Origin: Chloroflexota bacterium
GTDB taxonomy: Bacteria > Chloroflexota > UBA11872
Length of the DNA stretch: 64,000 nt
Assembly: GCA_028873795.1 (NCBI GenBank)
Contig: JAPPNP010000070.1
Span: 1 to 64,000, forward strand
Reading direction: 5' to 3'
The position numbers and the translations under genes are program-made. Below, piece by piece: positions 17,337 through 25,239 of this stretch (position 1 is the stretch's first letter; each line of letters begins with the position of its first letter). The notes under the pieces were generated by a model. That model did not search any database, was not told where the DNA came from, and saw nothing but the letters and a program-made list of their open reading frames with translations.

Positions 17337-18571
17337 GCCAGCGGGCGAATCTCGACCGACGCGCCGGCCGGAAGTCCGTTGGCATCGGCCGGGATTCGGA
17401 CGAGCGCGTCGGCGCGCACGAGCGTGAAGATCAGGTTCGATGCGCCGAAGATTGGCTCCGCCCACATTTCGTCGTCGCGCTCGGCCAGGGATGCCGGGAT
17501 GAAGTCCACGCGTCCGGCCGTGGAAGCCACGTTGCGGGTCAACCGGGCGCGCAGCGGGGGCGCGGGGCTGTGCGCGGGCGCTCCTTGCAGACGCCGCAGC
17601 GTCGGCGCCACCAGCAGGTCGAACACGACGAGCGCCGAGACCGGGTTCCCAGGCAGTCCAAACACCGGCGTGCCCTCGGCCAGCGCCACGATCGACGGCT
17701 TGCCCGGCTTGAGGGCCAGACCGTGCGCCAAGATCCCCGGCGATCCGAGCGACTCGATCACGTGCGCCGTGTGATCGCGTGCACTGACGGAGCTGCCGGC
17801 GCTGATGACGACGACGTCGCACTCGGACAGCGCATCACGCGCGGTCGTCTCCAGCGCCGAGCGCGCGTCGGGCACGATGCCGTAGGTCCGCGCCGCGCCG
17901 CCGGCGCGCTCCACTTCGACGCTGAGCGTGGTCGAGTTCACGTCGCGGACCTCGCCCGGTACCGGTGTGTGCTGGGGCGGGACGATTTCATCGCCGGTGG
18001 CGATCAGCCCCACGATTGGAGACTGGGCAACCGAGACGCGCGTCACGCCCAGTGCGGCCAGCCCGCCGAGATCCTGCGATCGCAGACGCGCCCCCTGGGG
18101 AATCACCACCGCCCCTTCCGCCACGTCATCGCCGCGCTGAATCACCGCATCTCGGGCGGCGACCGGCCGCATGACGTCGATGGCGCCGTCATCGATCCAC
18201 TCGGTGTGCTCGACCATAACCACCGCGTCGCTGCCGTCGGGCAACATGCCGCCGGTGTGGATGACCATGGCCTCGCCGGGCGCAATGCCGCGCGTCGGCG
18301 GCGCGCCCATTGGCACCTCGCCAACGACGGCGAGGGCGGCGGGCAGGGCCTCAGTCGCGCCAAAGGTGTCCGACGCGCGCACGGCGAAGCCATCCATCAG
18401 CGATCGGTCGAACGCCGGACTGGGCTCGGGCGCACGCACGGCGCGCGGCGCGGTCCGGCCGGTAGCGGCCGACAGCGACACGCTCTCCACGCGCGGCTCG
18501 GGCAAGCCGGATTCGAGGAGCCGTTCCAGCGCCGTTTCGGGCGAGACGACTTCGAATAGATCGGTTGCCAT
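17333..18571 (-). CDS. moeA: Molybdopterin molybdotransferase MoeA
   Basis: A 412-residue MoeA. Seen are FDRSLMDGFAVRASD (about 55-69), IATGDEIV (about 190), the MPT-binding VISAGSSVSARDHTAHV (about 255) and VFGLPGNPVSALVVFDLL (about 300), then the C-terminal beta-barrel. It adds molybdate to MPT-AMP in molybdenum cofactor synthesis. The start is the ATG at 18571; the longer reading upstream is arginine-rich and non-family. Together with the fused paralogue downstream it forms a tandem pair like those in archaea, where one copy may serve Mo and the other W; this division is inference. Confidence 0.94.
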   Translation of the reverse strand: MATDLFEVVSPETALERLLESGLPEPRVESVSLSAATGRTAPRAVRAPEPSPAFDRSLMDGFAVRASDTFGATEALPAALAVVGEVPMGAPPTRGIAPGEAMVIHTGGMLPDGSDAVVMVEHTEWIDDGAIDVMRPVAARDAVIQRGDDVAEGAVVIPQGARLRSQDLGGLAALGVTRVSVAQSPIVGLIATGDEIVPPQHTPVPGEVRDVNSTTLSVEVERAGGAARTYGIVPDARSALETTARDALSECDVVVISAGSSVSARDHTAHVIESLGSPGILAHGLALKPGKPSIVALAEGTPVFGLPGNPVSALVVFDLLVAPTLRRLQGAPAHSPAPPLRARLTRNVASTAGRVDFIPASLAERDDEMWAEPIFGASNLIFTLVRADALVRIPADANGLPAGASVEIRPLA

Positions 18572-18684
18572 GCCCGCGGCGCTTTGCAGATGACGGCTGT
18601 GCGCCTGATTCTGTCGCGCGGGCGACGCCGCGTCCACGCGGGGGCGCCCGATACACTTTGGCGGCATCTGCCCATGAGCCGCCG

Positions 18685-18963
18685 ATGACCGACGCGCCAC
18701 AGTCTCGCGACGATCCCCGGGCGGCGACGCCGCTCGATGTCGGCGGCGTCGAAGTCGAGGTATCCGTGTGGCGCGGCGGATCCCGTTGGCGCGCCGCCGC
18801 CCAGGTTGGCCCACGGGAAGTGATGGTCATGGATGCGGCGAGCCGCGACGACGCGCTCGTCCGCCTGCGCGAGAGCCTGCTGGCCAACGCCGAGGTCGTC
18901 CGGGCGCTCGGCCTGGCGCCGATCAGGCGCTGGTCGGCCAATCCCTACTGGAAGGGCCGCTAG
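18685..18963 (+). CDS. Small hypothetical protein, 92 residues
   Basis: I do not recognise a family. The ATG at 18685 gives MTDAPQSRDD..., an acidic N-terminus, then a compact domain with two likely beta strands (VEVEVSVWRGGSRWRAAAQV, EVMVMDAAS) and a helix (DDALVRLRESLLANAEVVRAL), ending NPYWKGR. The strand-strand-helix order with an amphipathic helix suggests a small alpha/beta protein. It is divergent from moeA (113-base gap) and 169 bases before groEL. A -10-like TACACT at 18652-18657 lies upstream. Codon use with third-position G/C looks like the neighbouring real genes. Confidence 0.6.
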   Translation: MTDAPQSRDDPRAATPLDVGGVEVEVSVWRGGSRWRAAAQVGPREVMVMDAASRDDALVRLRESLLANAEVVRALGLAPIRRWSANPYWKGR

Positions 18964-19117
18964 CCGCGCAAGGCCGCGATCGAGATTCCGGCGGCTGATT
19001 CTGTCTCGCGACGGGCCTCTGCGCTACAATTCGGCGCTAACGAAGCCATTCACCGGCTGATCCGCGCGCCGGGTCCCGCAATTCCCCGCGCGCCTTTCCC
19101 ACACAGCTCGCCCAATC

Positions 19118-19123
19118 AGGAGG
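19118..19123 (+). promoter_or_regulatory. Strong Shine-Dalgarno of groEL
   Basis: AGGAGG sits nine bases before the groEL ATG at 19133, one of the few near-perfect ribosome sites in the window. A possible -10 element TACAAT lies at 19025-19030 without a convincing -35. No CIRCE inverted repeat (TTAGCACTC spaced GAGTGCTAA) is present in 18964-19132. Confidence 0.75.
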
Positions 19124-19132
19124 CTGCCGACT

Positions 19133-20770
19133 ATGCCTGGCAATCCCAAAGAGCTCCGATTCAGCGCCGAGGCCCGCGGTGCCCTGCTACAGGGCGTGGA
19201 TGCGGTCGCCAACGCGGTCCGCGTCACCCTGGGTCCTCGGGGACGCAACGTCGCGCTGGGCCGAAATTTCGGGGCTCCCGTAGTCACCAACGACGGCGTG
19301 ACGGTCGCCCGAGACATCGAGCTCGGCAGCAACTTCGCGAATATGGGCACCCAGCTCATCAAGGAAGCAGCCAGCAAGACCAACGATGTCGCCGGCGATG
19401 GCACGACCACCGCCACGGTCTTGGCGCAGGCCATGATTCACGGCGGCTTGCGGGCGATCGCGGCCGACATGAACCCGATGATCCTCAAGCGCGGGATTCA
19501 GAAGGCGCTCAAGGCGGCCGACGACGCCATCGGCGAACAGTCGCGCGAGGTGGACGACCCGCGCCAGATGGAGTGGGTCGCCACAATCTCGTCCGGCGAT
19601 CCCGAAGTTGGCCGCATGATCGCCGAGTCCCTGGACCGCGCGGGCAAGAACGGCGCGGTCTCGGTTGAAGAAGGCCGCACCAACGCGCTGGAGCTCGAGC
19701 TGGTGGACGGCATGCAGCTCGACCGCGGCTACATCTCGCCGTATCTGATCAGCAACACCGATCGCATGTCGGCCGAGCTCGAAGACGCCAGTATCTTCGT
19801 GACCGACTGGCAGCTCAAGAGCGCCCAGGACATGCTGCCGTTCCTGGAGCGGTTGGTGCAGGGCGGACACCGCAACGTGCTGTTCATTGCCGAAGACGTC
19901 GAGGGCGACATGCTGGCGACGTTGATCGTCAACAAGGCCCGCGGCCTCCTGAACTCAATCGCGATCAAGGCGCCGGCCTACGGGGACCGGCGGAAGGCGA
20001 TGTTGGAAGACATTGCGATCTTGACCCAGGCGACCGTGGTGGCGCGCGATCTGGGCGAGGATCTCAAGGACACGCCACTGTCCGTGCTCGGCAAGGCTCG
20101 TCGCGTCATGGTGACCAAGGACGAGACCACCGTCGTCGAGGGCGCCGGATCGACGCGCGACATCAACGCCCGCATCGATCAGATTCGAGCGGAGATGGAC
20201 AACACCGATTCGGCCTATGACCGCGAGAAGCTCCAGGAGCGCGCGGCCAAGCTGGCCGGCGGTGTGGCGGTGCTGCGCGTGGGCGCCCCGACCGAGGTGG
20301 AGCTCAAGGAGAAGAAGCACCGCGTCGAGGACGCGCTTTCAGCGACCCAGGCGGCCGTGGAGGAGGGCATCGTGCCCGGCGCGGGCACGGCGTACATCCG
20401 CGCGATGGCCGCCGTCGACCAGGTGCACAAGGAGCTTTCCGGCGACGAGGCGATCGGCGCGCGCATCGTGCGCGACGCGCTGCCGGTTCCCCTGCGGCAG
20501 ATCGCCGTGAACGCCGGCGAGACGGGCGACGTCATCGTCCAGCAAGTCGCCGACGCCGAAGGCCCGCTGGGCTACAACGGCGCGGACGGACAGATCGCCG
20601 ACCTGACCGAGGTTGGCGTGGTCGATCCGACCAAGGTCGTGCGGGCCGCGCTGCAAAACGCCGGCAGCGTGGCGATGATGATCCTTTCGACGGAAACGCT
20701 CATCGCGGACCTGCCGCCGAAGAAGAAGGCCACGCCGATTCCGCCCGCCGGCGACCTCGGCATGATGTAG
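19133..20770 (+). CDS. groL: 60 kDa chaperonin GroEL
   Basis: A 545-residue ATP-dependent folding chaperone forming double heptameric rings. Family motifs: [19 protein letters not shown] (about 30), the catalytic [16 protein letters not shown] (about 84), [37 protein letters not shown] region (about 180), [20 protein letters not shown] in the apical domain, and [11 protein letters not shown] near 412 (usual GGG). The C-terminus ends DLGMM without the GGM repeats of most group I chaperonins. No groES lies next to it, so the co-chaperonin must be elsewhere. Followed by a strong hairpin terminator. Confidence 0.98.
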   Translation: MPGNPKELRFSAEARGALLQGVDAVANAVRVTLGPRGRNVALGRNFGAPVVTNDGVTVARDIELGSNFANMGTQLIKEAASKTNDVAGDGTTTATVLAQAMIHGGLRAIAADMNPMILKRGIQKALKAADDAIGEQSREVDDPRQMEWVATISSGDPEVGRMIAESLDRAGKNGAVSVEEGRTNALELELVDGMQLDRGYISPYLISNTDRMSAELEDASIFVTDWQLKSAQDMLPFLERLVQGGHRNVLFIAEDVEGDMLATLIVNKARGLLNSIAIKAPAYGDRRKAMLEDIAILTQATVVARDLGEDLKDTPLSVLGKARRVMVTKDETTVVEGAGSTRDINARIDQIRAEMDNTDSAYDREKLQERAAKLAGGVAVLRVGAPTEVELKEKKHRVEDALSATQAAVEEGIVPGAGTAYIRAMAAVDQVHKELSGDEAIGARIVRDALPVPLRQIAVNAGETGDVIVQQVADAEGPLGYNGADGQIADLTEVGVVDPTKVVRAALQNAGSVAMMILSTETLIADLPPKKKATPIPPAGDLGMM

Positions 20771-20787
20771 CCGACGGGCGACGAACG

Positions 20788-20818
20788 CGAAACCCGGCGC
20801 CTGGTGCGCCGGGTTTCG
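20788..20818 (+). terminator. Hairpin terminator after groEL
   Basis: A perfect 13-bp inverted repeat (CGAAACCCGGCGC, loop CTGGT, GCGCCGGGTTTCG) begins 18 bases after the groEL stop. The A-rich left and T-containing right arms resemble a bidirectional intrinsic terminator, although no long T-run follows. The downstream gene, rpoD, converges on it. Confidence 0.75.
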
Positions 20819-20917
20819 TGCGTTAAGGCGGGGGTGCGGCGGTACGGGGCGCGTGAATCGCGCGGGCGCTGTCCCCATTTCTCGTCTTCCCGTTCCAGGA
20901 GACTTGTGAGTTGAGAG

Positions 20918-20945
20918 GTAGGGGCGGTTCGCGAACCGCCCCTAC
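20918..20945. repeat. 28-bp perfect palindrome GTAGGGGCGGTTCG/CGAACCGCCCCTAC
   Basis: A perfect self-complementary 28-mer in the groEL/rpoD convergent spacer. Related but shorter hairpins occur at 55114-55134 and around 57874-57893, each followed by CCCTAC- or CCGAC-like sequence. This is a REP-like dispersed palindrome family. Confidence 0.8.
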
Positions 20946-20970
20946 ACCCGGGCGAAAGGGTGCGGCGGGC

Positions 20971-21004
20971 CTGGATTCCGGCTTCCGCCGGAATGACGGA
21001 CGGG
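20971..21004. repeat. GGATTCCGGCTTCCGCCGGAATGACGG repeat, copy 1
   Basis: The 34 bases here are identical to those at 55174-55207. The core is a hairpin (ATTCCGGC ... GCCGGAAT). Together with the palindrome at 20918-20945 and the C/G-rich copy at 21064-21100 it fills most of the 346-base spacer 20771-21116, which contains no gene that I can support. Confidence 0.85.
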
Positions 21005-21063
21005 TGACGCAAACGTTTCCTCGGCGAGGGACCCAGGAGTCTGCCCCCCAACACGGAGTGGGA

Positions 21064-21100
21064 CCCCCATCCCGACCTTCCCCCTTCCAGGGGGAAGGCG
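21064..21100. repeat. CCCTCACCC-type palindrome, diverged copy 3
   Basis: CCCCCATCCCGACCTTCCCC followed by CTTCCAGGGGGAAGGCG forms a hairpin similar in layout to the copies at 220-254 and 2473-2508. It ends just before the rpoD stop codon. Confidence 0.5.
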
Positions 21101-21116
21101 TTCGGCCATCAGTCTG

Positions 21117-22229
21117 CTAGGCCAGAAAGTCCTTGAGGCGACGGGCGAGGCGCGGGTGGCGGAGCTTGCGCAGCGCCTGTGACTCGATCTGGCGGATGCG
21201 CTCGCGCGTCAAGCCGAACTCCTGCCCGACCTGGTCGAGGGTTCGCGGGGTGTCGTCATCGAGGCCGTATCGCAGCCGCAGGATCTTCTGCTCCCGCGGA
21301 TCGAGCATCTCCATCACGTTGTCGAGCTGCTCGGTCAGCAGTTGCCGTGTGGCGGCCTCCATGGGCTCCACCGCGTCGTCGTCGGGGATGAGATGCCCAA
21401 TTTCGGTATCGCCGTCCTCGCCGATCGGCGTTTCGAGTGAAATGGGCAACCGGGCCGCCTGCTTCAGCTCGCCGATCTGGTCCTCCGACATCTCCATCTC
21501 GCCGGCGATCTCGTCGTCGGTCGGCTCGCGTCCCAGCCGGAGCTGCAGATCGCGCTGCACGCGGTAGGACTTGGTGAGCTTCTCGTGCACGTGGACCGGC
21601 AGACGGATGGTGCGGCTCTGCTCGGCGATGGCGCGGGTGACGGCTTGCCGAATCCACCAGGTGGCGTAGGTGCTGAACTTGTAGCCGCGCCGCCAGTCGA
21701 ACTTTTCGGCGGCGCGCATAAGCCCGGCGTTACCCTCCTGGATGAGGTCCAATAGCGGGATGCCGTGTCCGGTGTATTTCTTGGCCACGCTCACGACGAG
21801 TCGGAGGTTGGCCGTAATCAGGTGCTCGCGCGCGCTTTCGTCACCGCGCTCGATGCGCTGCGCCAAGTCCACCTCTTCCTTGGCGGTGAGCAGCAGAATG
21901 CGGCCAATCTCGTTGAGATAGCTGCGAACCGTGTCCTGACTCGCCGATTCGAGCTCGAACTCCGCTTCACGCTGGCTGCGGGCCGTGGTGATGGGCGCGG
22001 GCTCTTCGGTGCGTTCCTCGGGCCGCTCGTCCCGAAGCTCGATTTCCTCCTCCGCGAGCCGCTCGCGGAACCACTGCACGATCTCTTCCGGGATCTGCGT
22101 GGTGTCGGGCAGCACTCGATTGATCGCGTCGCGGTAGATGAATCCCGGCTCGGCGCCGAGCGCCACCAGCTCGGCGAGGCCGTTTTCGAGGGTTTCTTCG
22201 TCTAGAACCAGGGCTACTTCAAGCGTCAA
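21117..22229 (-). CDS. rpoD: Principal RNA polymerase sigma factor (sigma-70, RpoD/SigA)
   Basis: A 370-residue primary sigma factor. It has a short region 1.1-like N-terminus, region 1.2 ([21 protein letters not shown]), region 2 ([27 protein letters not shown], then [21 protein letters not shown], the -10-reading helix), region 3 ([13 protein letters not shown]) and region 4 ([15 protein letters not shown], then [20 protein letters not shown], the -35 helix-turn-helix). Region 4 is standard, so classical TTGACA/TATAAT-type promoters are expected. The first in-frame start is TTG at 22229 with AAGG about 12 bases upstream. It converges on groEL. Confidence 0.96.
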   Translation of the reverse strand: MTLEVALVLDEETLENGLAELVALGAEPGFIYRDAINRVLPDTTQIPEEIVQWFRERLAEEEIELRDERPEERTEEPAPITTARSQREAEFELESASQDTVRSYLNEIGRILLLTAKEEVDLAQRIERGDESAREHLITANLRLVVSVAKKYTGHGIPLLDLIQEGNAGLMRAAEKFDWRRGYKFSTYATWWIRQAVTRAIAEQSRTIRLPVHVHEKLTKSYRVQRDLQLRLGREPTDDEIAGEMEMSEDQIGELKQAARLPISLETPIGEDGDTEIGHLIPDDDAVEPMEAATRQLLTEQLDNVMEMLDPREQKILRLRYGLDDDTPRTLDQVGQEFGLTRERIRQIESQALRKLRHPRLARRLKDFLA

Positions 22230-22532
22230 CGACAGCCAACCTTCATTTGCAGCAGTGCGTCAGTCCCCATCCCCGCGCGAATGACTCCGGACCCATGCCG
22301 ACGCGGCGCGCCAGCGCGTGGAAGTCTCGGAAGCTGCGTCTGCCGATCCGGAATAAAGGGGTCAGACATGACTCGGGCGTTCGCCCGCGAGGTCCGGTCG
22401 AGGCGTGGACGCAGCAGCCCCATCCAGCGCACGGATTCCAATCTCCCTGTAATTGTATACACCCGCGCAGGGCCCGCGTAAGCGAGACTTCGAAATCTGC
22501 CGAGTCGTTGCACGGCGCGGGAGCGCGCCCCT
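22230..22532. other. Divergent intergenic region between rpoD and cupredoxin gene
   Basis: No gene is supported in these 303 bases. An AT-rich spot, TGTAATTGTATACA (22448-22461), can serve as a -10 element on either strand (TATACA forward, TACAAT reverse), but no clear -35 partner was found. The remainder is GC-rich with no repeat copy that I recognise. Confidence 0.4.
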
Positions 22533-23015
22533 ATGCTTGACCGTCGGCAAGCGGTTGCCGACCAACCTCCGAGGCCTCAGATCCCGACACCCGTGCGTCG
22601 CGCCCTGGTCCCGCTGCTTCTGGTCGCGTCTTTTCTGCTCGCCGCCTGCGGCGAGGGGCTGGCCTATGCGGTGGCCGAGAATCCGCCGCCCGATTTCCTG
22701 ACCACGCCGACCACGGAGTGCCTCGCGCCGTCTTGCCAGGTGATCGACGTCACCATGTCGGACTTCAAGATCGTGCCGTCGTCCATGACGACGAGCGCGT
22801 CGCGGGTTCGCTTCCGGATTACGAACGAAGGCACGTTCACCCACTCGCTGGAGCTTGCCCTGGACCGCGATCCCGTCACGTCGCCGAACATCGGGCCTGG
22901 CCAGACGGGATACCTGGACGTCGACGTCCGGCCGGGCACGCACACGCTCACGTGTCCGATCACCGGCCACGCGGTGCGGGGCCAGCGGGCGACGCTCGAG
23001 GTGACCGGGGGGTAG
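22533..23015 (+). CDS. Cupredoxin-like lipoprotein
   Basis: A 160-residue predicted lipoprotein: a basic N-terminus, hydrophobic stretch and lipobox LLAAC (Cys about 39), then a plastocyanin-like beta-sandwich. Copper ligands of type 1 sites are partly present: His in FTHSLELAL (about 109) and the loop C-P-I-T-G-H (about 144-149). The usual axial methionine after that histidine is not there (the segment reads AVRGQRATLEV), so copper, if bound, would have an altered site. Position next to ctaG and the oxidase operon, convergent with it, suggests electron transfer or copper delivery to the oxidase, which is inference. Confidence 0.8.
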   Translation: MLDRRQAVADQPPRPQIPTPVRRALVPLLLVASFLLAACGEGLAYAVAENPPPDFLTTPTTECLAPSCQVIDVTMSDFKIVPSSMTTSASRVRFRITNEGTFTHSLELALDRDPVTSPNIGPGQTGYLDVDVRPGTHTLTCPITGHAVRGQRATLEVTGG

Positions 23016-23096
23016 GCCTGGGGCGGTGGCCGTACGGTCGGCTACGAGGGGCGCCCCTACGGGAACAGCCGGCGTGTGCCGGGAGGATTGGGGATT

Positions 23097-23116
23097 CCAC
23101 GCTGCGCGCAGCGTGG
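23097..23116. repeat. 20-bp palindrome CCACGCTGCG/CGCAGCGTGG
   Basis: A perfect palindrome followed by GCCACCGGAC. The same palindrome-plus-flank occurs at 58024-58045 (CCCAGGCTGCG type) and, inverted, at 57794-57815, where the flank GGTGGC precedes it. It is a dispersed hairpin family in convergent spacers. Confidence 0.7.
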
Positions 23117-23160
23117 GCCACCGGACAAGCATTCGGCTCGCCTCCAGATTCGTCCGGACT

Positions 23161-23188
23161 GGATTCCGGCTTCCGCCGGAATGACGGA
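23161..23188. repeat. GGATTCCGGCTTCCGCCGGAATGACGG repeat, copy 2
   Basis: Core identical to 20974-21000 and preceded by CCGGACT, a flank also seen at 55168-55175 and 57929-57936. It lies between the convergent cupredoxin and ctaG genes. Confidence 0.85.
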
Positions 23189-23240
23189 GAGCTACGGCGA
23201 GGGTCTCCTACGACGGACAATAGTCTCGACCGGTGGCCCT

Positions 23241-24017
23241 CTACAGCGGTGGCCGGGGTGAAGCCGGCGTGGCGTCGGGGCCCCGGTTGAGCCAACGGAT
23301 GAACTTGACGCTGAGAATCGTCCACAGCACCAGGGTTCCGCCGAGCTTCATGATGAGCCCGCCGATTCGCTGGTCGACGAGCGCCTCGGCGCCGCGGGCC
23401 AGCTCGTAGGTTGGATACAGCGGGTCGTCAGCAAACACGAATATGACGCTGAAGAATCCCGATGGGATTGAGAGCAGCAGCAGATAGAGCATCTGCATGG
23501 GCGCCACGGCCGGCGGAACGGCGCGCACGCGGCTGAGCACCGGCCACCACATCACGAGGCCGCCGACGATCATGGTGAGGTGCTCGAAGTCGTGAGCGAT
23601 GCGGTCCTGCAGCGCCAGCTCGTACAGCGGCGGCATGTGCCAGATCCAGAAGGCGGTGGTGCTGAGCCCCAGCGCCACGGGCAACCGCGTCGCCTGCTGC
23701 GCGACGAAGCGGAAGGCGCGCACGCGAAAGACGGGCCCCAGCAGCCAGTCGGGCAATCCAATGAGCAGCAGGGGCGCCGCCGCGAACACCAGCAAGGTGT
23801 GCTGCCACATGTGGACGCTGAAGTGCGTTCCCGCGAGCGTGTCGAACGGCGGGTGCAGCGTCACGAAGAGTGTGACGGTGGCGGTCACGAAGGCGGCGAT
23901 CCGGGGCCACGCGACCGGTTCCACGCGGTCCGGGTTGAGGGGGCTCACGGCGTAGAGATATCCGCCCGTGAGCACGAGCAGCCCCAGGGTGATTTCGGGG
24001 ATTAGGTAGAAGGTCAT
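23241..24017 (-). CDS. ctaG: Cytochrome c oxidase assembly factor CtaG (caa3 type)
   Basis: About 258 residues with six to seven membrane helices, of the Bacillus-type CtaG family (not the Cox11 type). Diagnostic histidine-rich motifs are HFSVHMWQHTLLVFAAAPLLLIG (around 67-89), FWIWHMPPLYELAL (around 122-135) and HDFEHLTMIVGG (around 143). These are thought to bind copper for the CuB centre of subunit I. Start ATG at 24017, with a GTG one codon earlier. It lies downstream of ctaF after a repeat-bearing gap of 243 bases, so it may be transcribed with the oxidase or separately. Confidence 0.92.
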   Translation of the reverse strand: MTFYLIPEITLGLLVLTGGYLYAVSPLNPDRVEPVAWPRIAAFVTATVTLFVTLHPPFDTLAGTHFSVHMWQHTLLVFAAAPLLLIGLPDWLLGPVFRVRAFRFVAQQATRLPVALGLSTTAFWIWHMPPLYELALQDRIAHDFEHLTMIVGGLVMWWPVLSRVRAVPPAVAPMQMLYLLLLSIPSGFFSVIFVFADDPLYPTYELARGAEALVDQRIGGLIMKLGGTLVLWTILSVKFIRWLNRGPDATPASPRPPL

Positions 24018-24195
24018 CACCGAAGTCTACGCAGGGCGGGGCGGGTGGGCGTAGCCACGTGGGGATTCAGCCGACCGCCCCCACCCGCCGCAAAACCCTC
24101 AACCTGACCATCCACCAATGGGGGCCATCGCGAATCTCAGCCAAGCGCAACGATGACCGCGAGAATTCTCTGCGCCCCCAGATTCACTGAAAGGC

Positions 24196-24223
24196 GGATT
24201 CCGGCCTCCGCGGGAATGACGGG
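24196..24223. repeat. GGATTCCGGCCTCCGCGGGAATGACGG repeat, copy 3
   Basis: A variant of the family with a slightly different stem. The preceding bases CCCCCAGATTCACTGAAAGG match those before the copy at 33836-33863, so the repeat unit is longer than the hairpin alone. It occupies the gap between ctaF and ctaG. Confidence 0.75.
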
Positions 24224-24260
24224 CGGTTGCTGGAACGACACCGCCGGAGAAAGCGCCTCC

Positions 24261-24605
24261 CTACGCGATCAGACCGGTGAGCGTCCAGAACAGGAACAGA
24301 ATGATCACGATGGTGGTCGCGATCATGAACGGGAACATGAAGAGCGCGGTGAAGAGCCGGTCGTCTCCCTTCAGGTGCATGTAATACATGACCACGCCGG
24401 CGCCCTTGAGGAACGACAGGATGAGCAGCGACGTCGTCGTCCACACGGTGCCCAGGGCATTACGGATAGCGTCGATGCTGGGAATCATGATCTCGACGAT
24501 GGTGACGACCGTGAGAATGACCCCGACCACCACGTAGTGGGCGTAGCCGTGGCGCTCGTGGTGCTCCTCGGCGGCGTGGCCCTCGGGGGGATGCTCGGCT
24601 GACAT
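24261..24605 (-). CDS. ctaF: Cytochrome c oxidase subunit IV
   Basis: A 114-residue prokaryotic COX4-type subunit with a His/Glu-rich N-terminus (HPPEGHAAEEHHERHGHAHY-like composition) and three membrane helices, the first being VVVGVILTVVTIVEIMIPSI. The family stabilises the subunit I-III core. Start ATG at 24605, 16 bases after the ctaE stop. It is the last gene of the tight ctaC-D-E-F operon. Confidence 0.88.
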   Translation of the reverse strand: MSAEHPPEGHAAEEHHERHGYAHYVVVGVILTVVTIVEIMIPSIDAIRNALGTVWTTTSLLILSFLKGAGVVMYYMHLKGDDRLFTALFMFPFMIATTIVIILFLFWTLTGLIA

Positions 24606-24621
24606 CAGTGCGTCACTCGGT

Positions 24622-25239
24622 CTAGATCAGGTAGATCAGGGTGAAGATGGCCACCCAGACGAGGTCCACGAAGTGCCAGTACAAACCGACCATCTCGACA
24701 CCCCAGGTGTCGGCGCCCTGATAGCGGCCGCGATAGGAGTAGTAGACCACGGCGAGCAGCCACAGAATGCCAATGGCAACGTGCGCGCCGTGGAAGCCGA
24801 CCAGCATGTAGAAGGAGGCGGCGAAGAGATTGGTGGACGGCGTCAGGCCCTCGCGGACGAATGCCGTGAACTCGTAAACCTGGCCGCCGAGGAAGATGGC
24901 CCCAAACGCGACGACGACCATCAGCCAAAAGCGGCCCCAATTCAGGCTGCGATTTCGGAACGCGGCCAGCGACAGCACCATCGCGAGACTGCTGGTGAGC
25001 AGCACGAAAGTCGTGAACGACGTGAGCACCAGGTCCAGCATTCCCTGGCCGGCCTCAAAGGTGTGGTCGCCGTGCCCCAGCATGACCCCCAAGGTGTTGT
25101 GCTTGTTGATCAGCATGACCAGGATCAGGCTGCCGAAGAACATCGTCTCCGAGCCCAGGAAGGCCCACATGGCCACCTTGCGGCTGTCGAGGCCGGTGGA
25201 CGTGGGGTGCTCTTCGTGTGCGTGGGCGTCGGCGGTCAT
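24622..25239 (-). CDS. ctaE: Cytochrome c oxidase subunit III
   Basis: A 205-residue five-helix subunit III. Seen are KVAMWAFLGSETMFFGSLI (first helix with the Glu), the central ASFYMLVGFHGAHVAIGILWL (around 140-160, the conserved GFHGxHV motif) and the terminal DLVWVAIFTLIYLI. The ATG overlaps the ctaD stop (ATGA), so translation is coupled. The N-terminal two helices of the seven-helix mitochondrial form are missing, as is usual for caa3-type enzymes in which subunit I carries them. Confidence 0.95.
   Translation of the reverse strand: MTADAHAHEEHPTSTGLDSRKVAMWAFLGSETMFFGSLILVMLINKHNTLGVMLGHGDHTFEAGQGMLDLVLTSFTTFVLLTSSLAMVLSLAAFRNRSLNWGRFWLMVVVAFGAIFLGGQVYEFTAFVREGLTPSTNLFAASFYMLVGFHGAHVAIGILWLLAVVYYSYRGRYQGADTWGVEMVGLYWHFVDLVWVAIFTLIYLI

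Noticed and set aside
20771-21116. CRISPR array in the repeat-rich groEL/rpoD spacer
   Set aside because: Elements differ in type and spacing, there is no regular repeat-spacer unit and no cas gene.
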